From the NCBI GenBank assembly GCA_030268105.1, contig BSDZ01000078.1, positions 1,488,001 through 1,552,000 of the forward strand: a DNA stretch of 64,000 nucleotides, given 5' to 3'. Made by a program: the position numbers and the translations under genes. Each line of letters opens with the position of its first letter. Position 1 is the first letter of the stretch. The notes under the pieces were generated by a model. It made no database searches, was not told where the DNA came from, and worked only from the letters and a program-made list of their open reading frames with translations. Shown piece by piece: positions 1 to 10,952 of the stretch. This stretch comes from Volvox africanus. Lineage: Eukaryota; Chlorophyta; Chlorophyceae; Chlamydomonadales; Volvocaceae.

Positions 1-291
1 CATGCAACAAGACAAGGCGTGAAAAGCGGGAAGCAAGGGTGGGAAGGACTTTGGCAGCACCGTCTCTCCGGTTTCCAAACGGAAGCCGCCAGAAAACTTT
101 ATGGTTTTGAACATTGTGTTTTTTCTTGTACGACACACCCTGGGACTTTCAGGGTAAGAATCCCCAGAGGCGGGAATCTACTATACCCTTTTGCGGTTAC
201 CAACCGTAATTTCGGTAGCTAGTAAATCAATTGTACATATTTACAATTGTGCGATTGTCTTTCTGTACCTTAATTGCTGTACATGCCGTAC

Positions 292-3200
292 CTGAAGCAT
301 GTCTGCTGCTGCTGCTAGGTTTGTGGCTCGTTCCCGTAGTATTGCAACTGCCGAGACGCGCGCTTGGAACTGCAACAGCTGTGCTGGTAGGACCTGTCGT
401 TGCGAAGTAAGTGGTGTGCTTTGTGTACGACTGCGTATGTGCGTGTTGTTTAAAATATACGGCGTGTCGCATATTGCACCTCTGCAGTACATGGTACAGG
501 ATGAGTGAATGGATGCAGAGTGAAAGAAAGATAAATAAGTAGGAGGACAGAGTATTGAAGCAAATATATTACGTAATTCGCTGTATGGTACCGTACGGCA
601 TGATTAGGACTCCCTAAACACACACACGTACCCGGCTGCCTTGCAAACGGGCGTGCTCTGACTGCAAAGACCGCCAGCGAGCCCGAAGAGCGTTTGCCTG
701 CTTCTCGGACGTTGCCACGTCCTCCTCCCCATCTCTCCCATTCTCCTTCGTCTCATTCACCTCCTGCTTTTTCTCCCTCTGCTGCTGCTGCTGCTGCTGC
801 TGCAGCTGTTCCATTCCCTCCACTGACGTCGCCGTCGCCGCTGCTGCCGCCACCTGACCCGCACATCCGTTCGTCCCTTTCCCACCCCCACCGTCGCCAC
901 CGTCAACATAGGTACCGTCACTGCCGCCACCTGGCGCCGTTCCGTCGCCGTACTCCCGTCGTACAGAATCGCACTCCTTGATAACGCGTTTGAGAATCGT
1001 CTGCAGGCTATTTACCTTTTCCATCCGGGATCTTTGTGCCGTACGGCACTTGTGAAGCTCGCGTTGTAGGTCTGCAGTACGATCCTTGTTGGCAGCGATT
1101 CGCTTTTCAAGCTCCCGTCGCCGCCTGCAGGCATACATGTACGACAGGCAAATAGAGTACGGGAAATTCCAATTGGTGAATTTAGAAACATAGGAATGAA
1201 AATCCCGTGTGACACTTGTTGAGCACTACCGATACATCATGTGTAAGAGAGTGAGAAGGATGAAAAAGAAATAATACTGCGGTGAGGGTCTTGCGCTTTT
1301 CTTTCTAGCAACATTCGGATATACATCAGATCTCACTTTTCATGCCTGGTAACACTATCGGTCGTGGCACTGTACGACTGTACGACTGACCTGGCGGCTG
1401 CCTCCACTGCTGCTTTAACATCTTGAAGACAATCTTCCAGATTCTGTTTACGGCATGTGCAGTATCATAGGCGTTGACTAATGTGTTAGGTTAAAAAGGC
1501 CCTGCTTTTTGGTGCCGTACACTGGGTTCAATCTGGAGACGATCACCGGTCAAATTGACACGCGCAGGCTCGTGTGTATTTCAAAACCCTAGGGCAATTT
1601 CAAAACACCGAATAATACCTGAATTAGAGTTTGCCCCTCCATTAGTCGGCTCTCTGCCTCCGCCTCAGTCATACAGCCCGCCACTCGCGCCTCCGCCACC
1701 TCCGCTGCTGTCTCCGCATCTTCCAACGCACTCTGAGCTCGTTGTCGTACCGACTCAAGCTCCGCTGCCCGAGACCGCAGCGCCGCAACCTCCGCCGCCA
1801 TGTTCTCTCGTTCATCCTGTCGTACATGGGGCCCATCGGTGGGGCCGCAGCCGTCGCAGCCATCACCGCCGCTGCCATCACCCTTGCGCCGGTGCATCGC
1901 TTGCTGGGTTTGCGTCTCTTGAAGTTCAGTTGATGCGACAGTGGCGGCGGCGGCGTGCTGTGCGTGCTGAGCCGCCACCAGTTGCTCGTCCAGATCTTGG
2001 ATTTGTCGTTCGGCTGCCTATTTTACGTCAAAGGGTAGTTACGGAAATCGTGGGCAAAGTGGGCTTTTGGCGTTTTGTTGAATTTGAGTTTTCATGCTTA
2101 TTATATATCTATAGTAGTTTTGTCTTGTGAATCGCCTAAACCGTCTACTTAAAAACATTGAAAAATAACTGAAAATTCAAAATTTTACATAGGGTTTAAC
2201 ACGTTCCAAAATTACGATCACTGTTCTCAAGTACTGCACCATTTGTACGATAGTGAATACACCAGGAATTGCTTTCTGAGCCTTATCCCAAGGCTGGCGC
2301 CACCGGACCCTACGACAGGATACCTGGATTTCCTCGTCCACAGCCACCGCTTCTAAAGCCTCCGCCTCCGCCACCACTTGCCGTCGCTCTGCCGCCGCCG
2401 CCCTCCGCTGCTGCTGTGCCAATCGTACCGAAAGTCTTTCTTCTAAGCGAACTATTTCGGTTAGCTCCCATAATCGCTCCAATAACAGTCGTACTCCGGC
2501 TACGGAGCCCCCTCCGCCGCCATCCCATCCGCCGGTCAGCACACCTCTGCAGGTCCCAGCCAATGGTGTACGGAAGTGCGACGAAGTACGCACTTGTTAT
2601 TAGCTTGCGGTGTACAAGACCTCGCAAATCTTTACGCAAAAGCAAGTCATGGAACTGGGGCTCGACGGTCGTAAGCCATACGCAATAATTGCCATCATGT
2701 ACAACGGTAACAGTACCGAACATATCGTTAGTGTTTGGTTACCTGTGGCTGACGCTGCCCGTCAGGGTTACGCTTGACAGGCCGCACCGCGCCAGAACCG
2801 CCGCCGCCGCGTCGTCAGCCGCAATCATGTGGCGGCCGAACGCGCGATGCAGCGCGGGACCGACCCGTGGGTCATCACAGTGAACCAGGTCCAGCGGTAA
2901 CCACGCTTGCAAACCTACAATTACCAGTACCCGCATTTTGAACGAAATAAAAATACAGAATGTGGATTTTGCTTCAAATATTTTGTACGGCGTTTACGTC
3001 CGAGGCAATTAACGGACAAGTGTACGGAACTCCCAATGCCGGTCCGGTGCCTTCCAATTAAGCCAGTGATCCACCTACCCTGCGCGGCCAAGTCCATTTG
3101 GGCCCGACGCTGCGTCACGCTCAAGTCCGTACACCGCAACCGGTCCAGAGGCCACAGCCGCAATTTCTGGCCGCAACCATAACTGCCGTTACCGTATCCT

Positions 3201-6200
3201 AACGCCACCGCCAGGCTCGGATCCTCCGCCAAACGTACCGCGGCGGCGGCGGTTTCACAAACCACAACTTGCAAACTATTCCCCGCTATCACCGACAATG
3301 AGTTTAGGTACGGCGGACATGGTCGTACAGCCCAGCTGTCGTCACCGTCGCCACCGTCGGAGCCACCGTCACCAAAGCCACCAACGGATTTAGCGGCGGC
3401 GGGTTGCACCATGCAAGTTTCCATTCGACGAACGGTCTGTTGCTGCTGCGGTGGTGGCGGCGGCGGTCGGAACGTGAGACACTGGTACAGGCGGCGGTAC
3501 GTGGCTGGCGGCGGCGGTGATTGCAGCGCCGGCGGCGGCTGAAGCTGTAACGCCCGACGCAGAGCATCGCCACGGAATTGCATTTCAGAGAGCTGCCGTT
3601 GCGTGGATCTGACGGCGGCGGCGGCGCCGTCGGCGGCGGCAGCGGCAGCGTCCGCTTCCGCCGCCTTCGCAGCGACCGCTGCACCCGACGCAGGCGGTGC
3701 TGCTGCCGCCGCTGCCGCTACCTCTGCCGCCGGTACGGCACATGATGCCAAAACTGTACTAGTTAATCTGCAAATATAACATTATGGGTGTTGGACTTGA
3801 CGTTCCCATTCGCTGTAGTTCAAAGCGTAAAATGGTGACTGCGACTCGTGCAACAATGACTGGCGATTACACAACAGAATCAGAGATCCATGTGGCGGTT
3901 GTGGAAGTTGTGGTTGCAGTTGCAGTTGTTGTTGTTGTTGTTTGGTCTTTCTCACCCTCTTGTTCACTTACGCTACATACCTTTCCACTTCCCCGCGTGC
4001 CGCTGCTAGAAGCGTCTCTGTACGATGTACGTCTGCCTCCGCCACCGCCAGGCGCTCCCTGGCGGCCGCTGTTGCCGCGGCGCTTCCTGCCGCTGCCCTC
4101 TGCAGATGCTCCTCGTACTTAATCGCAACTGCATTTCCGTGGACCCGTACGACATGAAACCGCCCCGGGGTTTGCCACAAGGCGTGTGCGTGGAACCCAA
4201 AGTGAGGGGTCCGAATCGGGCTTAATTAGGGTCCCATGTACGAATATAGCAATTATTTGGAAAGGAAAATCGATAAACAAAATAAAAATATCATTTTTGG
4301 TTTCGGAACTTGTCAGCCGCCGTGCTGTCATGGGCATGCCTTGGATGAAAAAATAAAAAATATGATCAAAATTAAGTAACGGCACCGGCACAGTCTACAA
4401 AAATGGGAAAACTCCCAGATTGGGATGTTAAGAGAGTGACCCAAACGTAAGACCCCCAAAAGACCCAAAGTCGTCCCTCTGACGTACCAGTGTCAGCTTT
4501 CCGGAAGCTCCCTTGAGTTTCCCCCGCTGGCCCCCCACCCACCAAAACACGCACGAATACACACGTCACTCACATGCTGCAGCGTCCGCCGCCGCGTTCA
4601 TCTCGTCCAACAGCTCCTCCCGTTCGTACAGCTGCGCCGCCTCACGATCCGCCGACTCCAAAGCCTGCTGGAGCTCCGATGCCGCCGCCGCCTGGGCCGC
4701 CGCCGCCACGGCAGCGGCGGCACGCATCGCACGACCCTCCGCTAGCTGCAGCTGCCATAGCTGAACCTGTTGTATTCGTTGTCCAGGTCAAAAGGGCGAG
4801 TCGCAAGTGTCACCATCTATCTATGATCAAAATTTGGGTCAGGCTTTTGGATTCAGTTCGGATTCAATATTTAAACTCTTAGTCCAAAATAACTTGATTA
4901 GTTATTCTCTATGCGCATCCATGTCAAGCCCATTACTTATCACCGGCTCCGATTCTTCAAATAAATTTTTATACACTCCATTAAAGATTGCGGTACACAT
5001 TTGCCGTACAAACCTACTTTCTCTTTTTCGACCGCCAGCCGCTGCTCCAGCTCCGAAACCATGTTTGTCGTAACCACTGACGTTTCCGCATTCATAGGAT
5101 GCGTAGCCCCGCCTGTTTGCCCCCGGCGCCGTCGACCTGCAGCTCCGAAACCACAGCTTCGCGACTTAACCCGCCCCGCCGGGGCCCCCTCAGGAGCTGG
5201 CCCCGCCGCGTCAGCTGCTAGGAGGTTATCCAGCTCCGAAACCAGCTGCTGGTGCTCCGCCGCCGCCGCTACAGCCGCTTCTTCCAGATGACGCGTTTCG
5301 TCCTTCGGGTCAGCGGGATTGCATGAAGAACGAAAATTGATACTTACAATAAACAAGTTATCAAATAACGAAATTTGAACGAAAGCTTAGAGCTTCAGAC
5401 AGGAATCCCAACTTCCAACAACTTCCAACAATAACGTGCATTAACTATCAAGCAGCACGCGCAAGCAATCCAACTGCCTGCCTTACCTGGCTTAGCCGCT
5501 CCGCAATACCGTGCGCCTCCAGGTCCCTCTGCCGTGTTTTTACCGTTTCCGTTAATTATTTTACATCGCGTTAATTGGTAGGTATGGTGGCAGGCAAACA
5601 TAAATGGATTCATGCAATACAGGGTTTCGTTAAAGCGTCTTCAGGATTCAAATTAAATCCTTATTAGGTTCCTGAACTGTGTGACAATTTGTTAAGTTTT
5701 CTGGACAGCACCTGTTATTTTTCTGTACTGCAGGTATCGTACCTGAATCACCTGCACCCATCGCGTTAAGGCATCCGCCAACTCGCCGCCCGCAACCGAC
5801 ACCTGCAACTCCAGGGAAGCCAGGCGAGAGGCCGCGGCGAGGCGCTCCTCGTCATCCCGTACGGCAGCTTGCTGCACGCCGTACAGATGGGTATGCCCGT
5901 ACGCATGCAGGCATAGAACAGTAAGGAGGCAGTAAGGAGGTCCGGGTCAAAGACCTTGACAGTTTGACAGTTTTCGACGGTTTTTAAAGAAAACCCAAGA
6001 AGATATGTAACGGCATGTTATACATGTATATAATGTTTACATTAAACATTGTGTATAGAGATATTATCCTACTACTATATATAATTTACACAAATATTAC
6101 CGATGATACTATTAATGCGTACCAGACGTTCCACGTTAGCCCCGATCTCCCGCAGCACCCCCCGGGTTCCCTCCAACTCCTCCCGTCCCTTCTTCGTCTC

Positions 6201-7841
6201 CTCGCGCCAACGAACCAAACCACTTGCGGAGCCCACGAGTTCAGCCAGCGCGGCGGGGTCTGTACGGTGTACGGCAAAATAAGGGTACGACGGCGCCCGT
6301 TTGCAAACGGGCAGCAAAGCCAGCAAAACACAGGACCGCCCACGAGGCCACGAGCAGCTGGAGGGGGTTATAAACTGTGACAGAGATCTGGGGTTGTGGG
6401 GTATGATGTTAAGGGTAACTGCCGTACACAATCTCGTACATGGATGAATATGGCCGTACACACTGCTCTTAATGCCCAACGTACATTATGTCACAGGCGC
6501 GCATGCATGCTTGCATGCATCTACCATGCATCGACCCACCGTTATTGTCGGCCAGTGCGGTAACTTGCGCTTGCCGAATGACCCTTGGGGCGGTGGCGGC
6601 CGAACCGCTGTCAAGAATCAGTCCCAGCGCAGCAAGGAATTGCTGTTGAAATGGAGGGAGGGAGGTTTCAAAGTTGCTGTGAAGTGACCTTTCCACTTCA
6701 TTTCATTTTTGTTAATGGCCGAAATATGAACTTAACCCCGTAAGAATAAAAATTCCAACCGACATACAGACATACAGAAACTCGTAACCCTAAAACTTTC
6801 ATTCACCTTAACTTGTTGTGCCGTACGAGTTCGACCATCGAGGTGGAACACCCGACTGGCCCCATCAGGCGCAAGGCCGGTGTGCAATACGTGGGACTCC
6901 AGGGAGGGATGATCGTTCGTCAACATCGTCGTCGTCGCGACCTTACCGAGGCCGCCAGCTGTCGTACTTTTCCGCCCAGCGGCCCCACCGCCGCCAACAC
7001 CGGGTTGTGACGTCAGGTACCGTTGTAACGTTAGTTCGACCTCACAAGGCTGTACGGCATATGTAGCAATTGGGCATATGTTGTGGTAAGGCCCACATGC
7101 ATTGCCATAAACCGTTTCGTACTTGATCTCCTGAGGCTCTCCTTTAGTAGCAAAACCCGACAAGTATACTTTTACCTGGCAATTCAGTTGTCACGCGCTA
7201 TGCAGATAACGCATTCTGCCGTGACACATCCTTTTGTTGCTTTTGTTTTCGATTGCCAATGACCGGATTGGTTTTCATTCGTTTAATGACTCAAACCTGT
7301 TTGGGACCAGTGCTCTGTTCGGCCGCCGGTCCGAACCCTAACATCTGATGGCCATCCATTGTTTACGTCGAAAGTGCTACAACATCTATAAGACTATTAG
7401 TTAATTAGTTGGTTAGTTAGCGGGTCCGTTAGTTAGAGACCCTCGCTTCTTGGCTCTTAACCCACGGGCCGCTCCTCAGATGTAAACCTTTTCGATTACC
7501 AATAGGGTTGGGTAGAGAACCTGGGTCAGAATGGAATCATGAGCCTCTTGTACGACATTAAAAACACATGTGTCACGCCATTACTTCATTTTTTACCGAG
7601 TACTTACCGAGTCGGCCGCATCGCTGTTGGCTAATTCCCGCAGCACTCGCATGCGGAGGGTGGTGGGCGGACAACCCATAGCAAACAGCACCGCCTCGAT
7701 CAGATTGCTTTTGCCACAGCCGTTGGGTCCCAAAATGCCAATCAAGTTGGCGCTGCTGGGCAACGAGATGGTGACCCAGTTGGCGCCAAATGATTTGAAT
7801 CCCCGAACCCGTATGGCAGCGAGGTGCCAATGGCGGCGCAT
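292..7841 (-). CDS. SMC-family chromosome ATPase with SMC2-like hinge (N-terminal part; C-terminus off the left edge)
   Basis: SMC proteins are ring-forming ATPases that fold and hold chromosomes in the nucleus. Exons read on the minus strand: 7841-7608, 7049-6807, 6642-6540, 6259-6123, 5871-5743, 5528-5487, 5302-5018, 4766-4574, 4128-3981, ~3750-3079, 2905-2743, 2546-2324, 2017-1619, 1443-1391, 1124-632, 393-292. All joins keep phase except the one into the ~3750 exon, which I could not fix. Exon 1 starts MRRHWHLAAIRVRGFKSFG and carries Walker A GPNGCGKSN (usual GSGKSN). Exon 3 has the Q-loop region (RVIRQAQVTALAD). Exons 4-10 are Ala/Glu-rich coiled coil. The hinge spans exons 10-12: NSLQVVVCETAAAAVRL, LPLDLVHCDDPR, ALHRAFGRHMI, SSVTLTG, GVLTGGWDGG, in the SMC2 order (VVVDT, LP..LV, AFG, SVTL.G, G.LSGG). 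Exons 13-16 begin the return coil. The ABC signature and Walker B are not in the window. It could be a condensin SMC2 or a divergent paralogue. Confidence 0.85.
7608..7841 (-). CDS. SMC exon 1: N-terminal ATP-binding exon, start codon and Walker A
   Basis: The ATG at 7841-7839 opens a 78-codon exon ending at the donor TCG|GTAAGT (7608). The FKSFG motif and the P-loop GPNGCGKSNLIEAVLFAMG place the start within a few residues of where SMC proteins begin, so this start is well supported. The exon ends LRELANSDAADS, which matches the LR...L segment after the P-loop. It joins in phase 0 to 7049-6807, which continues PCEVELTLQRY, the usual A.V.V.F strand after this point. Confidence 0.85.
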
Positions 7842-8639
7842 GTTGCCGGCAGATGTCGTTGCGGAGTATGGTTGTCCTGGACGTGATATTATCGTGGCGA
7901 GGTAAAAGATAATCCCGAATTGGTGTCTCTCGCTCGTTCTTATAGGGTTAGTAATGCCAATACAGATTCTTTGTTATGAGGGCTAGTTCTATATCACAAG
8001 AAGAAGATATTTGAAGAAGGGGATGATTTTGTTGCCCTGTAAACCCGCGTACTTGCTAAACATCGGTTTCGAAATTGCGGCTAGTGAGGACAGAGGTGCA
8101 AAGGCGCAGTAGCATAGTAATAGTAGCAGCCGTAGTTGTTGTAGTTATAAAATGGTTCGAGAGTTGATGGCTTACATAACAAGCTCTAATTGAAGGTTCG
8201 AGAGGGCATTTATTATTCGTACTGAAGCCAAGGGACGACGCGCGAAGGCGGGATGGAGCTTGCGGGCGGCGGCGGCTCTTAGCAAGCACCGCACGCGCCA
8301 AAGTCCTCTGGAAGATTTATCAATAAAATAAAGAGCCACTTTCAGTCGAAATGCAGTAAGGGGTTAAGCGCAACACCTTGTGACGTTGGAACCTTATGAC
8401 GCACCGATGCGATCAAATGCATGCCGACTTCATGTCGTACATGGAAATTCCAATCGCGCTACATGGGAAAATTATACTAACAGATAAGAACCGTCGCTAA
8501 AACGATTAGTAGCGAATCTTAGTATGAAAGTAGCGATTATTATAAAAACGTTCGCCCTGTATTGCAACTGTTGTAGTTTATGTATATGCTCGAGTAAATG
8601 ATAAACACAACGATGTTGTTCAGACCATGAAGCTGTTTT

Positions 8640-8800
8640 TTTAAGACTACCACTACAGTCAAACATGCAAATTGTAATTTGCAATACGCTCTGCATATAT
8701 ACGTCGTGTACGGGCGCAACTTGCAAGGTAGGGCAGTTCCCTCGCGGGCTCCGCCCCCTTCGAAACCCAAATGGGACGGATTCCAAACGCCTGTCATATC
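8640..8800 (-). repeat. Dispersed short repeat, copy 1
   Basis: This stretch is similar along about 150 bases to 10225-10390. Shared blocks in order on the minus strand are ATCCGTCCCAT, a GC-rich stretch, AACTGCCCTAC, GTATAT, GCGTATTG, ATTTGCATGT and CGACTGTAGT/GACTGTAGT. The copies are diverged and no target duplication was found. A SINE, a non-autonomous DNA element or a small-RNA-related repeat are all possible. Confidence 0.5.
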
Positions 8801-8847
8801 CGGTCTGGCAATTTCGTCGTCTAATACATTTCGCCGCCAGTCAATCC

Positions 8848-9106
8848 CCTATGCCCCTCGTGCGTCTCGAGCTGGTGGACATCGACATGCTTCCGCGCAT
8901 GGCAATGCACATGAACGTGATGGCATCGCTGGGGGTGAGTGCTACACACACACATGTGAACCTAGATGAGCAGCGCTGTAGAGGCAGGAGGACGAGCCTG
9001 CCGTAGGCTACCTTTAGCCACTGCGAGCGCCTCCTTTGACGATGGGCGCTATGGCTGAGGTGGCTGGGGGTAACCTGCTGGAGAACCCTACTGTCAAGGC
9101 GTAAGC
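8848..9106 (+). CDS. Unidentified small protein, last two exons (tentative)
   Basis: I do not recognise this product. An open stretch reads MPLVRLELVDIDMLPRMAMH and on to NVMASLG, ending at a clean donor (CTGGGG|GTGAGT near 8934). A second stretch can be joined in phase 0 from an acceptor near 9013 (CCTTTAG|CC). It runs through MGAMAEVAGGNLLENP to a TAA at 9104-9106. The two parts together give a short, Met-rich helical C-terminus with no membrane segment or known motif. No upstream exon could be proved; the frame stays open leftward to 8665, but that part overlaps a dispersed repeat. It may be the 3' end of a real gene or a gene fragment. Confidence 0.3.
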
Positions 9107-9339
9107 CACGAAGTATGCTGAGAACCGTGAGACAGGAAAAATATCAAAATTATCCAGAGCACAAATAAAAGTATATCAAGCTGCATTTCAAGAAAGAAGA
9201 AAAAATATGGCATAAAGCATTTTGTAAAAAAGAAAAACAGAAGGTATGCAGTAGTGACAGCATCGGCATTAAACGTTATGTCTAAGCCTTTTAAATCTAC
9301 TCTTTAAATCTTCAGATAGCTCTGGTAGGGCAGCTCAAC

Positions 9340-9415
9340 TACCTGCCAGGAAGCATGAAGCAGAGGAGCCATGAAGCAGCAGATGCAGAGGAAGCATGAA
9401 GCAGAGGAAGCAGGA
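9340..9415 (+). repeat. Short imperfect tandem repeat (GAAGCATGAAGCAGAGGA-type)
   Basis: The unit GAAGCATGAAGCAGAGGA recurs in imperfect head-to-tail copies. It lies in non-coding sequence and no gene is apparent around it. Confidence 0.5.
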
Positions 9416-10224
9416 CGCACGCGTCTGAACCTGGCTTATGCTCTGAGCGCACTGTCGGTACCATTCATCAGCTAACCAGGGTTAGTCGGATACCTCTTGC
9501 TTTGATGTTTGCAAGTCCTTAAGGCGGTGACCTGACATGTTCCCCTTGACCTGGTGACCACAATGCTGCTCCCTTCATTTCAGAGTGAGACGGTCCCTTA
9601 TAGCAAGACTCACAAACTGCATGCTGCCCAGACGCCGCGTAACTGCTAACTGGTGAAGTTTGAGGTGGCCAGGCATTTGGACACTTACGATACGGAGACG
9701 GACGAGGGAAAGCACTCGCACGCTTCCTGACAACGCAAGTGGACAAGCTGTCACGACATGATTGTGCGAATCGTAAATATAGCACGAAGTATGCCGGGAG
9801 CCATGCTATGTCGTGACAAAGTCCTTAAGGGCACATGCGCAGGTGCTCTAACTGCGCGTCGTTCACTATTCAACATGCAATGCCGCCAAGAGATGATTTG
9901 CGAGTGGTGTTGCTCCCAACCATACTGTCCCGACCATCGCACAGTGCCGAAATGCGGTTACATGTGATCTATTTATGTCATGACCTGACACATGTCCATA
10001 CACGCACAAGCTGCTGTCCAGCCCATGTATTTTCAGAACGGAATCCACGCTGACGACACACCGCGACTAGGTACACAACGCGCATGTGAAGTCATACGAA
10101 TCATGGTAATACTTGCGGAAATACCATAACTTCCACACGGCGTTGTCCATCCTGGACTTATCACGTAAGTCGCGTAAGTCGCGTAAATCACGATGGCGTC
10201 GCACGGACCGTGAAATTGTTTCTT

Positions 10225-10392
10225 GCCTCACCACCACTACTACAGTCGGACAACAAGACATGCAAATTTCAATAGGCAATACGCTTTCAGAACATATACG
10301 TGTTCGGGTGTACCGGTGCAAAGTAGGGCAGTTTCCGCGCGGCCTCCGCATATGGGACGGATCCCATACGCCAACTATCCTACTTGTTCGGT
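10225..10392 (-). repeat. Dispersed short repeat, copy 2
   Basis: This is the second copy of the element at 8640-8800, in the same orientation about 1.6 kb away. It keeps the blocks GGGATCCGTCCCATATG, GGAAACTGCCCTAC, CGTATATG, GCGTATTG and TTGCATGTC. Just outside it, at 10161-10190, is a short tandem run of CGTAAGTCG. Confidence 0.5.
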
Positions 10393-10952
10393 TTTCCCTA
10401 CAGGTTTGAAGCATCCAATTATAATAATTTATAGGAGCGAACTAAATGGTCATGTCTACCATGCTTCAACAAGACGGCCTCCTTGGTGGTCAGTACGACA
10501 TGTATCGGTACATCAGATTTGTCGATTTGGATTTCTCCGGCATAAGTTGTTCTTAGTCCGTTACGGACACGGCCATTTGAAATGCACACCATTGACAGAC
10601 CTTAACGACGGGAATAACTTGTCTGAACTACGTGAACAATTTAGTGCGTCGCCCATAACAATTCGTGCAATCCTAATCGATTATCCATGAATGTCTTATC
10701 GCCCTGGTGTATAACTGATACTGTAAGAACGAGAGAGTGCACAGTATCAAAAGCGCCCTTTTCTTTTTGCTTACTTTTCCGGACATTGCCAGTTGACTGC
10801 ATATCATTATATCGAGCATTGAGCAGATGGTGAATTTCCTTAGACGCATTTGTTCCGGAAGGTTCTGAACGCACGCGGTGGAGTAGTGCGATGCAGCATC
10901 GTGAGGGAAGGCATCCGAACCACCCTCTCGCCCAAGTATTGGTTACCCATCA

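Larger units (their letters stand above)
9107..10660. other. No supported gene; contains the second dispersed repeat
   Basis: Only short overlapping open frames occur on both strands, none with recognisable motifs or consistent splice phases. The stretch holds the repeat at 10225-10392 and small tandem repeats. Confidence 0.5.
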
